This document shows, in pieces, positions 6,662 to 13,436 of a DNA stretch of 14,489 nt (position 1 is its first letter; each line of letters begins with the position of its first letter). A program made the translations under genes and the position numbers. The stretch is from JAYEJB01 sp034716415 (lineage in GTDB: Bacteria > Patescibacteriota > Patescibacteriia > SG8-24): NCBI GenBank assembly GCA_034716415.1, contig JAYEJB010000032.1, positions 1 to 14,489 on the forward strand. Reading direction: 5' to 3'. The notes under the pieces were generated by a model. It had not been told where the DNA came from. It did no database searches and was given only the letters and a program-made list of their open reading frames with translations.

Positions 6662-6757
6662 CGATTAATGCAAGATAAAAATTCACTGCCTGTCCCCAAT
6701 AAGGGACTGGGTGACAGGCACTTTCGGGGGAGAGGGTGACAGGCACTTGATAAAGCA
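6662..6757. repeat. 96-bp tandem unit, copy 2
   Basis: Exact copy of 6566-6661, ending where the rnpB terminator begins. The perfect identity implies a very recent duplication. Only two units exist and there are no spacers, so it is not a CRISPR. Confidence 0.95.
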
Positions 6758-6796
6758 TATGAAAAAATCGCCCTATTAGGGGCGATTTTTTCATAT
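6757..6796 (-). terminator. Terminator of rnpB
   Basis: A 15-bp perfect stem (6759-6773 with 6780-6794), extendable to 17 bp, with loop TATTAG. Runs of six A and six T within the arms make it symmetrical, so it could stop transcription from both sides. It begins two bases after the 3' end of rnpB on the minus strand. Confidence 0.85.
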
Positions 6797-6797
6797 T

Positions 6798-7255
6798 CAC
6801 GGACCGGCCTGTAAGCCGAATTCTGTCGTCACATCTCGCCGAAGCGTGACGTGGCGGACGGCCATCTATCTGGGACCACGATTGCTCGTGGCCTCAAGCG
6901 AGCTACCAATCTTGCTCTTGCACCGGACAGGGTTTTCCACGGCGCCACTCTCATGGCTGTCCCGCGTGGGCTCTTACCCCACGATTTCAACCTTACCCGG
7001 CTTAAGGAAACCTTTCGACTTCACTCAAGGCCTCACCCTCGCTTACGCTCGGATTCGGGCGGTGTATTTTCTGTTGCACTTTCCCTGGGCTTGAAGCAAT
7101 CAGATTTTCTCCCGTATCCCGGGGGAATCCCCAATCACTCTGCTCCCGGTCGCCGTTAGCGACTGTCCACTTCCTCGCCGTTGCCGACAAAGGGGTGTTC
7201 GGACTTTCCTCCCCCGCCTTATTTTTAGGCGAGAGCGACCGTCCGGCCGACCGTG
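6798..7255 (-). ncRNA. rnpB: RNase P RNA (bacterial type A)
   Basis: The catalytic RNA of RNase P, which cuts the 5' leader from pre-tRNAs. Read on the minus strand it shows the conserved blocks in order: GAGGAAAGTCCGAACACC near the 5' end, ACAGAAAATACACCGCC, GGGGTAAGAGCCCAC, GTGGAAAACCC with GGTGCAAGAGCAAG, and the 3' signature ACAGAATTCGGCTTACAGG. The ends are set by helix P1: CACGG-TCGGCC at the 5' side (about 7255-7245) pairs with GGCCGG-TCCGTG at the 3' side (about 6809-6798). The length of about 458 nt is a little above the usual 350-420. It has its own strong promoter upstream and its own terminator, with no protein gene in the transcript. Open frames on the plus strand here are not genes. 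Confidence 0.95.
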
Positions 7256-7277
7256 CGTTGTCCCGAAGGACCCGTCA

Positions 7278-7306
7278 AACGTAGCATAAAAAAGGCTGAT
7301 TGTCAA
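7278..7306 (-). promoter_or_regulatory. Promoter of rnpB
   Basis: On the minus strand: a perfect -35 TTGACA (7301-7306), a 17-bp spacer and -10 TACGTT (7278-7283) with an extended-10 TG just before it. Transcription would start near 7270, and the short leader can form GTCC-TTCG-GGAC, a stable UUCG-loop hairpin, before helix P1. Confidence 0.7.
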
Positions 7307-7460
7307 TCCCGATACAAGTGTCGCGACATACTGACTTTGTCGCACTATTCATGAAAAAGCGAGAAGGCTGAGAGCATAAACGCGAGAAGATCAAGGAATC
7401 TAGGAGCATAGAAATACAGAAGTTTGGAAGTTTAAAAAATACTTTCCCCACTATCTAATT
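7307..7460. other. Intergenic, purine-rich phrase repeats
   Basis: No gene is seen between the divergent rnpB and pilin promoters. From about 7350 the plus strand is purine-rich and made of loosely repeated words: AAAAAGCGAGAAGG, ACGCGAGAAG, then AGAAGTTTGGAAGTTT. Similar word-like tracts occur at 8685-8715 and 12576-12625. Confidence 0.5.
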
Positions 7461-7490
7461 TTGGCCAAGCTGACGCGAAAGTAGTAATAT
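7461..7490 (+). promoter_or_regulatory. Probable promoter of the pilin genes
   Basis: -35 TTGGCC (7461-7466), an 18-bp spacer and -10 TAATAT (7485-7490), in a locally AT-rich stretch. Transcription would start about 17 nt before the ATG at 7514. No clear Shine-Dalgarno is present. Confidence 0.45.
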
Positions 7491-7513
7491 ATAAAGGATT
7501 CATTCCGCACCGT

Positions 7514-8104
7514 ATGAAAACACGGAAAAATAACACTCAGCGCGGCTTCACGCTGTTGGAACTTCTGATAGCGATCGCTATTCTGGGTCTTCTCGCTTCC
7601 CTGGTTTCAGCACCGATCATGGCTTCGCGCCAACGTTCGAGAGATGCCAAGCGTATCGAGAATTTTCGCGTCATCCGTGACGCGCTCGAAATGTACTCCA
7701 ACGACAACGGTGTCTACCCCCCGTCGCCATGCGGATACAACTGCAACGGTTATTACTACAGCTGTGCCACGCCTGGAGCTAATGCTTGGAGCAACTTCGC
7801 GTCCTATCTCGCGCCATACATCGATGACGTGCCGGTCGATCCCATAAATACAACGTCCACACCACCATGGTCCGCAGCCGAAGGGTATTGTTATGCTTAC
7901 GGAAACGTCGCCAACCCTGCTGTGGGAGCGGTGCCAACTGGTGGTATCGAGCACACCTACGATCTGACGGCGCGTCTCGAAACCAGAGACCACCCCGAAA
8001 GCTGCGGCGAAAAAGACTACAGATATTATTTCAACGACGGACACTGGTGCACGGCGTTCGGTGGGGCATACTCAAACCAAATACTGGAAGGATCGCCACA
8101 CTAG
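7514..8104 (+). CDS. Type IV pilin-like / pseudopilin protein 1
   Basis: A 196-residue prepilin-like protein for a type IV pilus or type II secretion-like fibre at the cell surface. The class III signal is QRG/FTLLELLIAIAILGLLASL: predicted cleavage after Gly11, Phe at +1 and Glu at +5, with the hydrophobic helix at 12-33 and a basic N-terminus. The globular part has the GspG-like order: RDAKRIENFRVIRDALEMYSNDNGVYPPS, then VPVDPIN, then YAYGN and YDLTARLE. It carries cysteines in CGYNC, YYSC, GYC, ESCG and HWC, which suggests stabilising disulfides. The second pilin gene starts 52 bp downstream and shares the same blocks, so the pair probably arose by duplication and works in one fibre. No prepilin peptidase or assembly ATPase is in the window. 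Confidence 0.85.
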   Translation: MKTRKNNTQRGFTLLELLIAIAILGLLASLVSAPIMASRQRSRDAKRIENFRVIRDALEMYSNDNGVYPPSPCGYNCNGYYYSCATPGANAWSNFASYLAPYIDDVPVDPINTTSTPPWSAAEGYCYAYGNVANPAVGAVPTGGIEHTYDLTARLETRDHPESCGEKDYRYYFNDGHWCTAFGGAYSNQILEGSPH

Positions 8105-8156
8105 CGTCATATCACCAGAAAAGGTAAAATTATCAGGCCATTCATCTCATCAACAT

Positions 8157-8684
8157 ATGAATAGAAAAAAAGCCGGTTTCACGATAATGGAGCTACTGTT
8201 AGTGATTGCCATCCTCGGATTCCTGATAACCGTAACGACCTATTCGGTCAATCTTGGCCGTCAGAAAGGAAGGGATACCAAACGGATGGCTGATCTCAGC
8301 TCAATCGTGAAGGCACTGGAGCTGTATCAGACCGAGAACGGACATTACCCCCCGTCAAGCTGTGGTTATGACTGCGAGGGCTGGCTGGTCAGTTACAACG
8401 CCGGGCAGTGGGGTGCACTTGAGACGGCATTAGCACCTCACATCGACAAAGTACCTGTCGACCCGATAAACAATGGATGTAACCCCTGGGTGGACGGCTG
8501 CTATGCTTACGCGTACGGCAACGTGGGTGACGTGACGAACGACCGCACCTACGACCTGGTGGCTCAACTGGAGACCAACAATCATCCGGAAAGCTGCGGC
8601 AACAGGGGATATCACTGGAATTTCGATGATCAAGAATGGTGCGGTACGTACAGTACACAGATATTCGAGGCTTCACCGCAATAG
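8157..8684 (+). CDS. Type IV pilin-like / pseudopilin protein 2
   Basis: Paralogue of the preceding pilin, 175 residues. The ATG at 8157 is chosen because it gives a proper prepilin leader (MNRKKAG/FTIMELLLVIAILG), with cleavage after Gly7, Phe +1 and Glu +5; the longer frame from 8061 would bury it. The C-terminal part repeats the order of pilin 1: KALELYQTENGHYPPSSCGYDC, VPVDPINNGC, YAYGN, YDLVAQLE, NHPESCG and EWC. The cysteines are largely kept between the paralogues. A TAAAAT at 8125-8130 could be a -10, but no -35 fits, so cotranscription with pilin 1 is likely. A terminator follows 27 bp after the stop. Confidence 0.85.
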   Translation: MNRKKAGFTIMELLLVIAILGFLITVTTYSVNLGRQKGRDTKRMADLSSIVKALELYQTENGHYPPSSCGYDCEGWLVSYNAGQWGALETALAPHIDKVPVDPINNGCNPWVDGCYAYAYGNVGDVTNDRTYDLVAQLETNNHPESCGNRGYHWNFDDQEWCGTYSTQIFEASPQ

Positions 8685-8711
8685 ATTGTCGAGCGAGAGA
8701 GTTAAAAAGCG

Positions 8712-8738
8712 AGAGTCCGGCTGGAGGCCGGACTCTTT
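8712..8738 (+). terminator. Terminator of the pilin genes
   Basis: Ten-base stem AGAGTCCGGC (8712-8721) and GCCGGACTCT (8727-8736) around a five-base loop, followed by TT and then AGTTT. It is preceded by AAAAAGCGAG. Confidence 0.8.
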
Positions 8739-8755
8739 AGTTTACTTTCTTACTC

Positions 8756-8775
8756 CCTGCCTGCCGGCAGGCAGG
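8756..8775. repeat. Perfect 20-bp palindrome
   Basis: CCTGCCTGCCGGCAGGCAGG is its own reverse complement and is built from the tetramer-like word CCTG/CAGG. It lies between the pilin terminator and the promoter of the glycan operon, in a CT-rich stretch. With no loop it is better seen as a protein-binding or cruciform site, or a dispersed repeat, than as a terminator. Confidence 0.8.
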
Positions 8776-8809
8776 TCTCACTTTCTCTCTTTCTCACTCC
8801 ACCCTCTTA

Positions 8810-8838
8810 TTGCCTCAAACCGCCTTAAGCCGTAAGAT
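8810..8838 (+). promoter_or_regulatory. Probable promoter of the glycan operon
   Basis: -35 TTGCCT (8810-8815), a 17-bp spacer and -10 TAAGAT (8833-8838). Transcription would start near 8845, about 14 nt before the ATG at 8859. The ribosome-binding site is weak (TTTAGG). Confidence 0.5.
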
Positions 8839-8858
8839 ATACATCAGTGATTTAGGCT

Positions 8859-10274
8859 ATGAAAAAGACCGAGCTGGCCTTTACGGCCGTATTAGTTCCG
8901 CTGGATCTTCTCCTCGTTTTTGCCGCTGCGCTGACGGCCTATTCTTTGCGTTTCGGCTGGCTGGCTTCCCTGCGTCCGGTGATTTTCGAGATGCCGTTCG
9001 GGAACTACGTACTCTATTCGACGGTCGGTTCAGTGGTCTTTGTGCTGGCTTTCGCGTTCTCCGGACTGTACGCCGCATCGGGCCCGCGACGCATCCGCCT
9101 GGAACTCTCCCGGATATTCCTGGCCAGCTCGACGGCGATCATGGTCGGCATCGTGTTGGTCTTCTTCAAGGGTGAGCTGTTCTCATCACGTTTCATCATA
9201 CTGGCGGTCTGGTTCTTCGCCCTACTGTACGTGAGCGGCGGACGGATCATCATCAGGCTATTACAGCGCCTGCTCCTCCGGTTCGGAATAGGCACCCGCA
9301 AGGTCGTCGTCATCAGCAGCGACAATCGCGCGGGTGACGCGCTGGTGAAAGCTTTCGCCCGCTTCCCCGGGCTGGGATACAAGGTCGTCAGGCGCATCTC
9401 CCACTTCGATCCGTCGACGAAGAGACAGCTGGATGAGCTGGTCGAAAAGAACGGCATCGACGAGATCATAGCGACCGGGGCCGACGCGGACAGGGACGAG
9501 CTGTCACGCATACTCGGCTTCGCCTACTCGCGTCAGCTGACCTTCAAGTACACCGCCGACCTATTAGCCACCCGCACCGTGAACACTGAATTCGGCGAGA
9601 TCGCCGGCCTGCCTTTCGTCGAGATCAAGGGTACGCGACTCGACGGCTGGGGCCGCATCTTCAAGAGGATCTTCGACATCATCGCCTCGCTGATCCTGAT
9701 CGTGCTGACTTCTCCGGTGATGCTGCTGACGACGATCATGATCAAGCTCGACTCGAAAGGCCCGGTCTTCTTCGCGAGACTCGATGACGGCACGTCAGTG
9801 ACGCGTGTCGGCGAACAGGGGAAACCGTTCCGTTACGTGAAGTTCCGCTCGATGAAGCCGGACACACATGAACTCCGCTATACGGAACTGGCCGAGCAGG
9901 ACACCAGGAAGGACGGGCCGCTCGTCAAGATCAAGGATGATCCCCGTATCACCAGGGTCGGCAAGTTCATCCGCCGCTTCTCGATAGATGAACTGCCCGA
10001 ACTGTTCATGGTATTCATCGGCACGATGAGCCTGGTCGGTCCGCGTCCGCATCTTCCGGAGGAGGTCGACAGATACGAAGATCACCATCGGCGCGTGTTG
10101 ACGGTCAAACCCGGAATCACCGGCATGTCCCAGGTCTCCGGACGCGCCAACCTCGACTTCGAGGAAGAGGTCAAACTGGACATCTACTATATAGAGAACT
10201 GGTCGCCCTGGCTCGACTTGGCGATATTGATCAAGACGCCGGCCGTGGTGCTGGCCAGGAAGGGAGCCTACTAG
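8859..10274 (+). CDS. Polyprenyl-phosphate sugar-1-phosphate transferase (WbaP/WcaJ type)
   Basis: Integral membrane enzyme that moves a sugar-1-phosphate from a nucleotide sugar to undecaprenyl phosphate, the first step of a surface glycan. Its 471 residues follow the long polyisoprenyl-phosphate hexose-1-phosphate transferase plan: four N-terminal membrane helices (about 8-30, 48-70, 84-103, 108-126), a nucleotide-binding-like domain (about 140-255) and the catalytic bacterial sugar transferase domain from FKRIFDIIASLIL (268 onward). That domain begins with the membrane-re-entrant helix and carries YVKFRSMK, the catalytic Asp-Glu pair at 377-378 in SIDELPELF, SLVGPRPHLPEEV and KPGITGMSQVSGR. 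The sugar cannot be told from sequence. It is the first gene of an operon: its TAG ends one base before the ATG of the next gene. Confidence 0.93.
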   Translation: MKKTELAFTAVLVPLDLLLVFAAALTAYSLRFGWLASLRPVIFEMPFGNYVLYSTVGSVVFVLAFAFSGLYAASGPRRIRLELSRIFLASSTAIMVGIVLVFFKGELFSSRFIILAVWFFALLYVSGGRIIIRLLQRLLLRFGIGTRKVVVISSDNRAGDALVKAFARFPGLGYKVVRRISHFDPSTKRQLDELVEKNGIDEIIATGADADRDELSRILGFAYSRQLTFKYTADLLATRTVNTEFGEIAGLPFVEIKGTRLDGWGRIFKRIFDIIASLILIVLTSPVMLLTTIMIKLDSKGPVFFARLDDGTSVTRVGEQGKPFRYVKFRSMKPDTHELRYTELAEQDTRKDGPLVKIKDDPRITRVGKFIRRFSIDELPELFMVFIGTMSLVGPRPHLPEEVDRYEDHHRRVLTVKPGITGMSQVSGRANLDFEEEVKLDIYYIENWSPWLDLAILIKTPAVVLARKGAY

Positions 10275-10275
10275 G

Positions 10276-11430
10276 ATGAAGATCGCACTCGTACACGATT
10301 ATCTGATACAGGACGGGGGCGCGGAACGCGTGCTGCAGGTCTTTCATGATATGTGGCCGGACGCGCCGGTCTACGCGCTTCTGCACGATGAGGCCAAATT
10401 CGGCGCGCAGCTGCGCGGTCTGGACGTCAGGACATCCTTCCTGCAGAAGATCCCCTTTTCGCTGAAGCGATATAAATGGCTGATGCCGTTGATGCCGGTC
10501 GCGACGGAACGATACGACTTGAGTGAGTTCGATGTGGTGATAACGAGCACATCCGCGTTCGCTAAGGGCATCATCACGCGGCCGGACACGCTCCACGTCT
10601 GCTATTGCCACACCCCGACGCGCTACCTCTGGTCCGACACCCACTCGTATATCAAGGAAATCGGCCTGCCGGGTCCGGTGAGAGCGATCATGCCGCTCAT
10701 GCTGACGAACATCAGGCTGTGGGACCGACTGGCCGCCGATCGCGTGGATCGGTTCATCGCCAACAGCAAGGCGGTCAAACACAGGATACGCAAATATTAT
10801 CAACGTGACAGCGAGGTCATCCACCCGCCAGTCGAGACCAAACGCTACGGTATCTCGGAATCGGTCGATAACTACTATATCGCCGGCGGCCGACTCGTCG
10901 CGTACAAACGTTTCGATATCGTAGTGCAGGCGTTCAACAAGCTGGGGATCCCTCTCAAGATATTCGGCGAAGGTCCCGAGTGCGCGCCGCTGAAGGCGAA
11001 CGCCAAAAAGAACATCGAATTCTTGGGACGGATCAGCGAACGCGACAAGGCTGAACTCTACAGTCGCGCCATCGCCTACCTGCATCCGCAGGAGGAGGAT
11101 TTCGGCATCACGCCGGTCGAAGCGATGGCGGCCGGACGTCCGGTCATCGCGTTTGCGAAGGGTGGCGCGCTGGAGACGGTCGTCGACGGCGTGACCGGGA
11201 CGTTCATCGAGGAACAAAGCTGGGAAGAACTCGCCAACTGCGTCATCCGCTTCGAACCGGAGAGATACGATCCGATGAAGATACGCGCTCACGCGCGCCA
11301 ATTCGACGTCGAGGAATTCAAGATAAAAATGGGCGGCTTTATCAGGGCAGAATGGCTGAAACGGCGCGGCAGGCCCCCGCGGGAACATCAGCCGGAAGAA
11401 ATCAAACGCACGGCGGTCGCCACGGGCTGA
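10276..11430 (+). CDS. GT4 glycosyltransferase (WbaZ-like)
   Basis: A 384-residue retaining glycosyltransferase with the GT-B fold, which probably adds a sugar, perhaps mannose, to the lipid-linked glycan on the cytoplasmic face. It opens with KIALVHDYLIQDGGAERVL, the acceptor-side motif of this subgroup. The donor-side half has YYIAGGRLVAYKRFDI, LKIFGEGPE, IEFLGRISERDKAELYSRA and HPQEEDFGITPVEAMAAGRPVIAFAKGGALETV, in which the EX7E pair is Glu274 and Glu282. HTPTRYLW in the middle is typical of WbaZ-like enzymes. The gene starts one base after the transferase stop, so the two are translationally coupled. The C-terminus is basic and Pro-rich. A 385-codon antisense frame across this gene is a shadow. 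Confidence 0.9.
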   Translation: MKIALVHDYLIQDGGAERVLQVFHDMWPDAPVYALLHDEAKFGAQLRGLDVRTSFLQKIPFSLKRYKWLMPLMPVATERYDLSEFDVVITSTSAFAKGIITRPDTLHVCYCHTPTRYLWSDTHSYIKEIGLPGPVRAIMPLMLTNIRLWDRLAADRVDRFIANSKAVKHRIRKYYQRDSEVIHPPVETKRYGISESVDNYYIAGGRLVAYKRFDIVVQAFNKLGIPLKIFGEGPECAPLKANAKKNIEFLGRISERDKAELYSRAIAYLHPQEEDFGITPVEAMAAGRPVIAFAKGGALETVVDGVTGTFIEEQSWEELANCVIRFEPERYDPMKIRAHARQFDVEEFKIKMGGFIRAEWLKRRGRPPREHQPEEIKRTAVATG

Positions 11431-11453
11431 CCGCCATATTCATCGAAAAGGAA

Positions 11454-12575
11454 ATGCGCGTAGCCGTAGACATTCGACCACTCCTGGAACCGCAGAAGGC
11501 GGGTGTTTCGCTGTATGCCCTGAATCTGGTACGCTGGCTCGCCAAGCGCGGCGCGTATGAATACAAACTTTTCTGTAATTCGTACGGACGGGATTTCCCG
11601 ATAGACGCCCCGCCCGAGGACGTTAACGTCAAGCATTACCGAAAACGCTGGCCGAACAAGCTGTTGAACGGTTGTTTCGCGTCTTGCGGATTACCCAGGA
11701 TGGATCGCATGGTCGGCGGAGCGGACGTTCTGTACCTACCGAACCTGAACTTCGCGGCCGCGGGCTGCCCGACCGTCGTCACCGTGCATGACCTTTCGTT
11801 CTTCAGGTATCCGGAGTTCTTCTCACCAAAGCAGCGGCTCTGGCACAGACTGGTCGACGCCAACGGGATGCTTAAGCGCGCCTCAATCATTGTCACGGTC
11901 TCGAAACACACAAAACATGATGTAGTCGAAACGTTCGGAGTGGACGAATCAAGGGTCAGGATAGTGACACCCGCCGTATCGGGTGAATTCAAGCCGCGAG
12001 GTAAGGAGAGAATCGTTGATGTACGCAGGAAATATGACCTGCCGAAAGACTTCATCCTTTACCTCGGTACGCTCGAGCCGCGCAAGAATGTCGAAGGCCT
12101 GATATGCGCGTTCGGCATGGCGGATAGTGATATCGATCTCGTGATCGCCGGCGGCAAGGGCTGGATGTACGACCGCATCTTCAGGACGGCCGAAAAGTCC
12201 CCGAAACGGAAACGCATCCATTTCCTGGGTTATGTCGACGAGTTGGACAAGCCCGCGCTTTACAGCGCGGCCAGCGCGTTCGTTTATCCGTCGTTCTACG
12301 AGGGTTTCGGTATGCCGGCGCTGGAGGCGATGGCCTGCGGCACTCCGGTCATCGCGGGCCACGCGTCGTCCCTGGGTGAGGTGGTCGGTGACGCCGGACT
12401 ACTGGTGAATCCGGCCAACCATGAAGAGATATCCTACGCGATCGACAATATCCTTAATGACGAACCGTTGCGCGAGCGGTTTCGCGCCAAAGGGATGGAG
12501 AGGGCGGCAAGCTTCAGTTGGGAGAAGGGCGCTAAAGAATTGGAGACAGCCTTCGCGGACGCTGTGGCGTATTAG
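11454..12575 (+). CDS. GT4 glycosyltransferase (mannosyltransferase-like)
   Basis: Second GT-B glycosyltransferase of the operon, 373 residues from the ATG at 11454. That start gives the family N-terminus MRVAVDIRPLLEPQKAGVSLYALNL; the longer frame from 11352 only overlaps the preceding gene. AAGGA lies very close to the start. Diagnostic parts are VTVHDLSFFRYPEFFSPKQR, VTVSKHTKHDVV, FILYLGTLEPRKNVEGL, HFLGYVDELDKPALYSAASAFVYPS and FYEGFGMPALEAMACGTPVIAG, with the EX7E pair Glu283 and Glu291. It most resembles the WbcX/MtfB-like GT4 group. It follows the previous gene by 23 bp and is the last gene of the operon, ended by a long hairpin. Donor and acceptor cannot be read from sequence. Confidence 0.9.
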   Translation: MRVAVDIRPLLEPQKAGVSLYALNLVRWLAKRGAYEYKLFCNSYGRDFPIDAPPEDVNVKHYRKRWPNKLLNGCFASCGLPRMDRMVGGADVLYLPNLNFAAAGCPTVVTVHDLSFFRYPEFFSPKQRLWHRLVDANGMLKRASIIVTVSKHTKHDVVETFGVDESRVRIVTPAVSGEFKPRGKERIVDVRRKYDLPKDFILYLGTLEPRKNVEGLICAFGMADSDIDLVIAGGKGWMYDRIFRTAEKSPKRKRIHFLGYVDELDKPALYSAASAFVYPSFYEGFGMPALEAMACGTPVIAGHASSLGEVVGDAGLLVNPANHEEISYAIDNILNDEPLRERFRAKGMERAASFSWEKGAKELETAFADAVAY

Positions 12576-12583
12576 AGTAAGAA

Positions 12584-12678
12584 AGTCGGAAAGTCGAAGA
12601 GACCAAGAGTCTAAAAGTCCAAGAGAATTTATGATAAAAATTTACTCTTGGACTCTTTGTCTCTTCGACTTTCCGACT
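12584..12678. terminator. Long hairpin between convergent genes
   Basis: A perfect 20-bp outer stem (12584-12603 with 12659-12678), one mismatch, seven more pairs (12605-12611 with 12651-12657), an 8-base bulge at 12612-12619, and six more pairs (12620-12625 with 12645-12650). The loop is AT-rich. The right arm ends on the first two bases of the rnhB stop codon (12677-12679). It has no classical T-tract outside the stem, but it should end or block transcription from both the glycan operon and rnhB. Confidence 0.8.
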
Positions 12679-13327
12679 ATTCCAACGACCCCAATAGTCC
12701 GTTCGCGATAACCAACATATCTTTCACCGGAGCGAAATTCTTGCGATGAATCGGGCACGGACCGAAACGCGCGAGCGCTTCCTTGTGTACCTTGGTCCCA
12801 TACCCTTTATGCTCAGTAAAACCATAGCCGGGATACTGTCGATCCATTTCCATCATAAACCGATCCCGTTCAACTTTGGCGATGACCGACGCAGCGGCGA
12901 CAGACTTCACCTTCCTGTCCGCCGCCACTATCCCCTTTTGCGGTATCAACAGGTCGGGAATCTCGAACGCGTCGACGATGACGAATTGAGGTTCAAGTTT
13001 CAATCCACGGACAGCGCGTCTCATCGCCAGCAAACCTGCGCGCCTGATGTTGAATTCATCGATCTCCTCGACACTCGCCGTTCCGACAGCCCAAGCGGAT
13101 GCGACCTGCTTTATTTCGTCAGCGACCCTGTTTCGCTGATCCGCGGATAACGTCTTCGAGTCCCGAATAAGACCAATACGCGAATCGAACGGCAGGATGA
13201 CCGCACCGGCATAGACCGGACCCGCCAGACATCCCGAACCGACCTCATCGACCCCGGCGACGATGACGTAGCCTTGAGCGAGTAAGGCGCGTTCTTCGAT
13301 AAAGCTCGGTTTAGGCACAGCTATCAT
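12677..13327 (-). CDS. rnhB: Ribonuclease HII
   Basis: Cuts RNA in RNA/DNA hybrids and starts removal of single ribonucleotides misincorporated in DNA. Its 216 residues are a usual family size. The DEDD active site is complete: Asp27 and Glu28 in AGVDEVGSG, Asp119 in FVIVDAFEIPD and Asp137 in AADRKVKSVAAASVIAKVERDR, spaced as in characterised enzymes. The Tyr of EHKGYGT is also present. The odd feature is residue 31: the G-R/K-G motif that normally reads the 2'-OH at the RNA-DNA junction is here GSG (codon TCG). The start at 13325-13327 has no Shine-Dalgarno but a -10-like TACAAT three bases before the ATG, suggesting a leaderless mRNA. It is convergent with the glycan operon. Confidence 0.93.
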   Translation of the reverse strand: MIAVPKPSFIEERALLAQGYVIVAGVDEVGSGCLAGPVYAGAVILPFDSRIGLIRDSKTLSADQRNRVADEIKQVASAWAVGTASVEEIDEFNIRRAGLLAMRRAVRGLKLEPQFVIVDAFEIPDLLIPQKGIVAADRKVKSVAAASVIAKVERDRFMMEMDRQYPGYGFTEHKGYGTKVHKEALARFGPCPIHRKNFAPVKDMLVIANGLLGSLE

Positions 13328-13330
13328 ACG

Positions 13331-13336
13331 ATTGTA
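13331..13336 (-). promoter_or_regulatory. -10 element of rnhB
   Basis: TACAAT on the minus strand, ending three bases before the ATG. No good -35 stands at 16-18 bp. If used, transcription would start at or just inside the start codon, like the arrangement at trpS. Confidence 0.35.
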
Positions 13337-13351
13337 TCTTAGAGGAAAGAC

Positions 13352-13377
13352 AAAACCGCGCCAATGGCACGGTTTTT
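13352..13377 (-). terminator. Hairpin terminator upstream of rnhB
   Basis: Outer stem AAAACCG (13352-13358) with CGGTTTT (13370-13376), inner GCC / GGC, loop AAT. T-runs lie on both sides, so it can work in either direction. Its likely job is to end the minus-strand transcript of the surface-protein gene before rnhB. Confidence 0.7.
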
Positions 13378-13404
13378 AACATCGCGTCTTCTATATATTA
13401 TATG

Positions 13405-13422
13405 GGAAGCTTAAAAGCTTCC
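13405..13422. repeat. Short inverted repeat GGAAGCTT / AAGCTTCC
   Basis: Eight-base arms (13405-13412 and 13415-13422) separated by AA, in an AT-rich stretch. It may be a further terminator in the plus direction (TTTAAATC follows). Confidence 0.6.
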
Positions 13423-13436
13423 TTTAAATCTTCTAT

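Larger units (their letters stand above)
5919..6757 (-). mobile_element. RAYT element with inverted REP-like ends
   Basis: A transposase gene is enclosed by inverted copies of a 59-bp sequence: 5919-5977 on the left and 6594-6652 on the right, identical at 56 of 59 positions. The right copy is part of a 96-bp unit that is present twice. Each 59-bp end holds two direct copies of AAGTGCCTGTCACCC and a GTCCC / GGGAC hairpin. This layout is that of a REP-associated tyrosine transposase with its REP/REPIN partners. It sits exactly between the trpS terminator and the rnpB terminator, without disturbing either gene. The outer limits are inferred from where the repeats stop; target-site sequence is not evident. 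Confidence 0.75.

Noticed and set aside
6566..6757. Possible CRISPR array
   Set aside because: Only two directly abutting 96-bp units, no spacers, no cas genes.
6561..6800. Minus-strand frame of 79 codons with internal peptide repeats
   Set aside because: The repetition is only the 96-bp tandem duplication read in frame; it has no family match and runs through the rnpB terminator.
6846..7159. Open frames of 82 and 102 codons between 6846 and 7159
   Set aside because: They lie antisense to the conserved core of RNase P RNA.
10231..11388. 385-codon open frame antisense to the first GT4 gene
   Set aside because: It covers a clearly recognisable glycosyltransferase on the other strand, has no family resemblance, and reflects the base composition of that gene.
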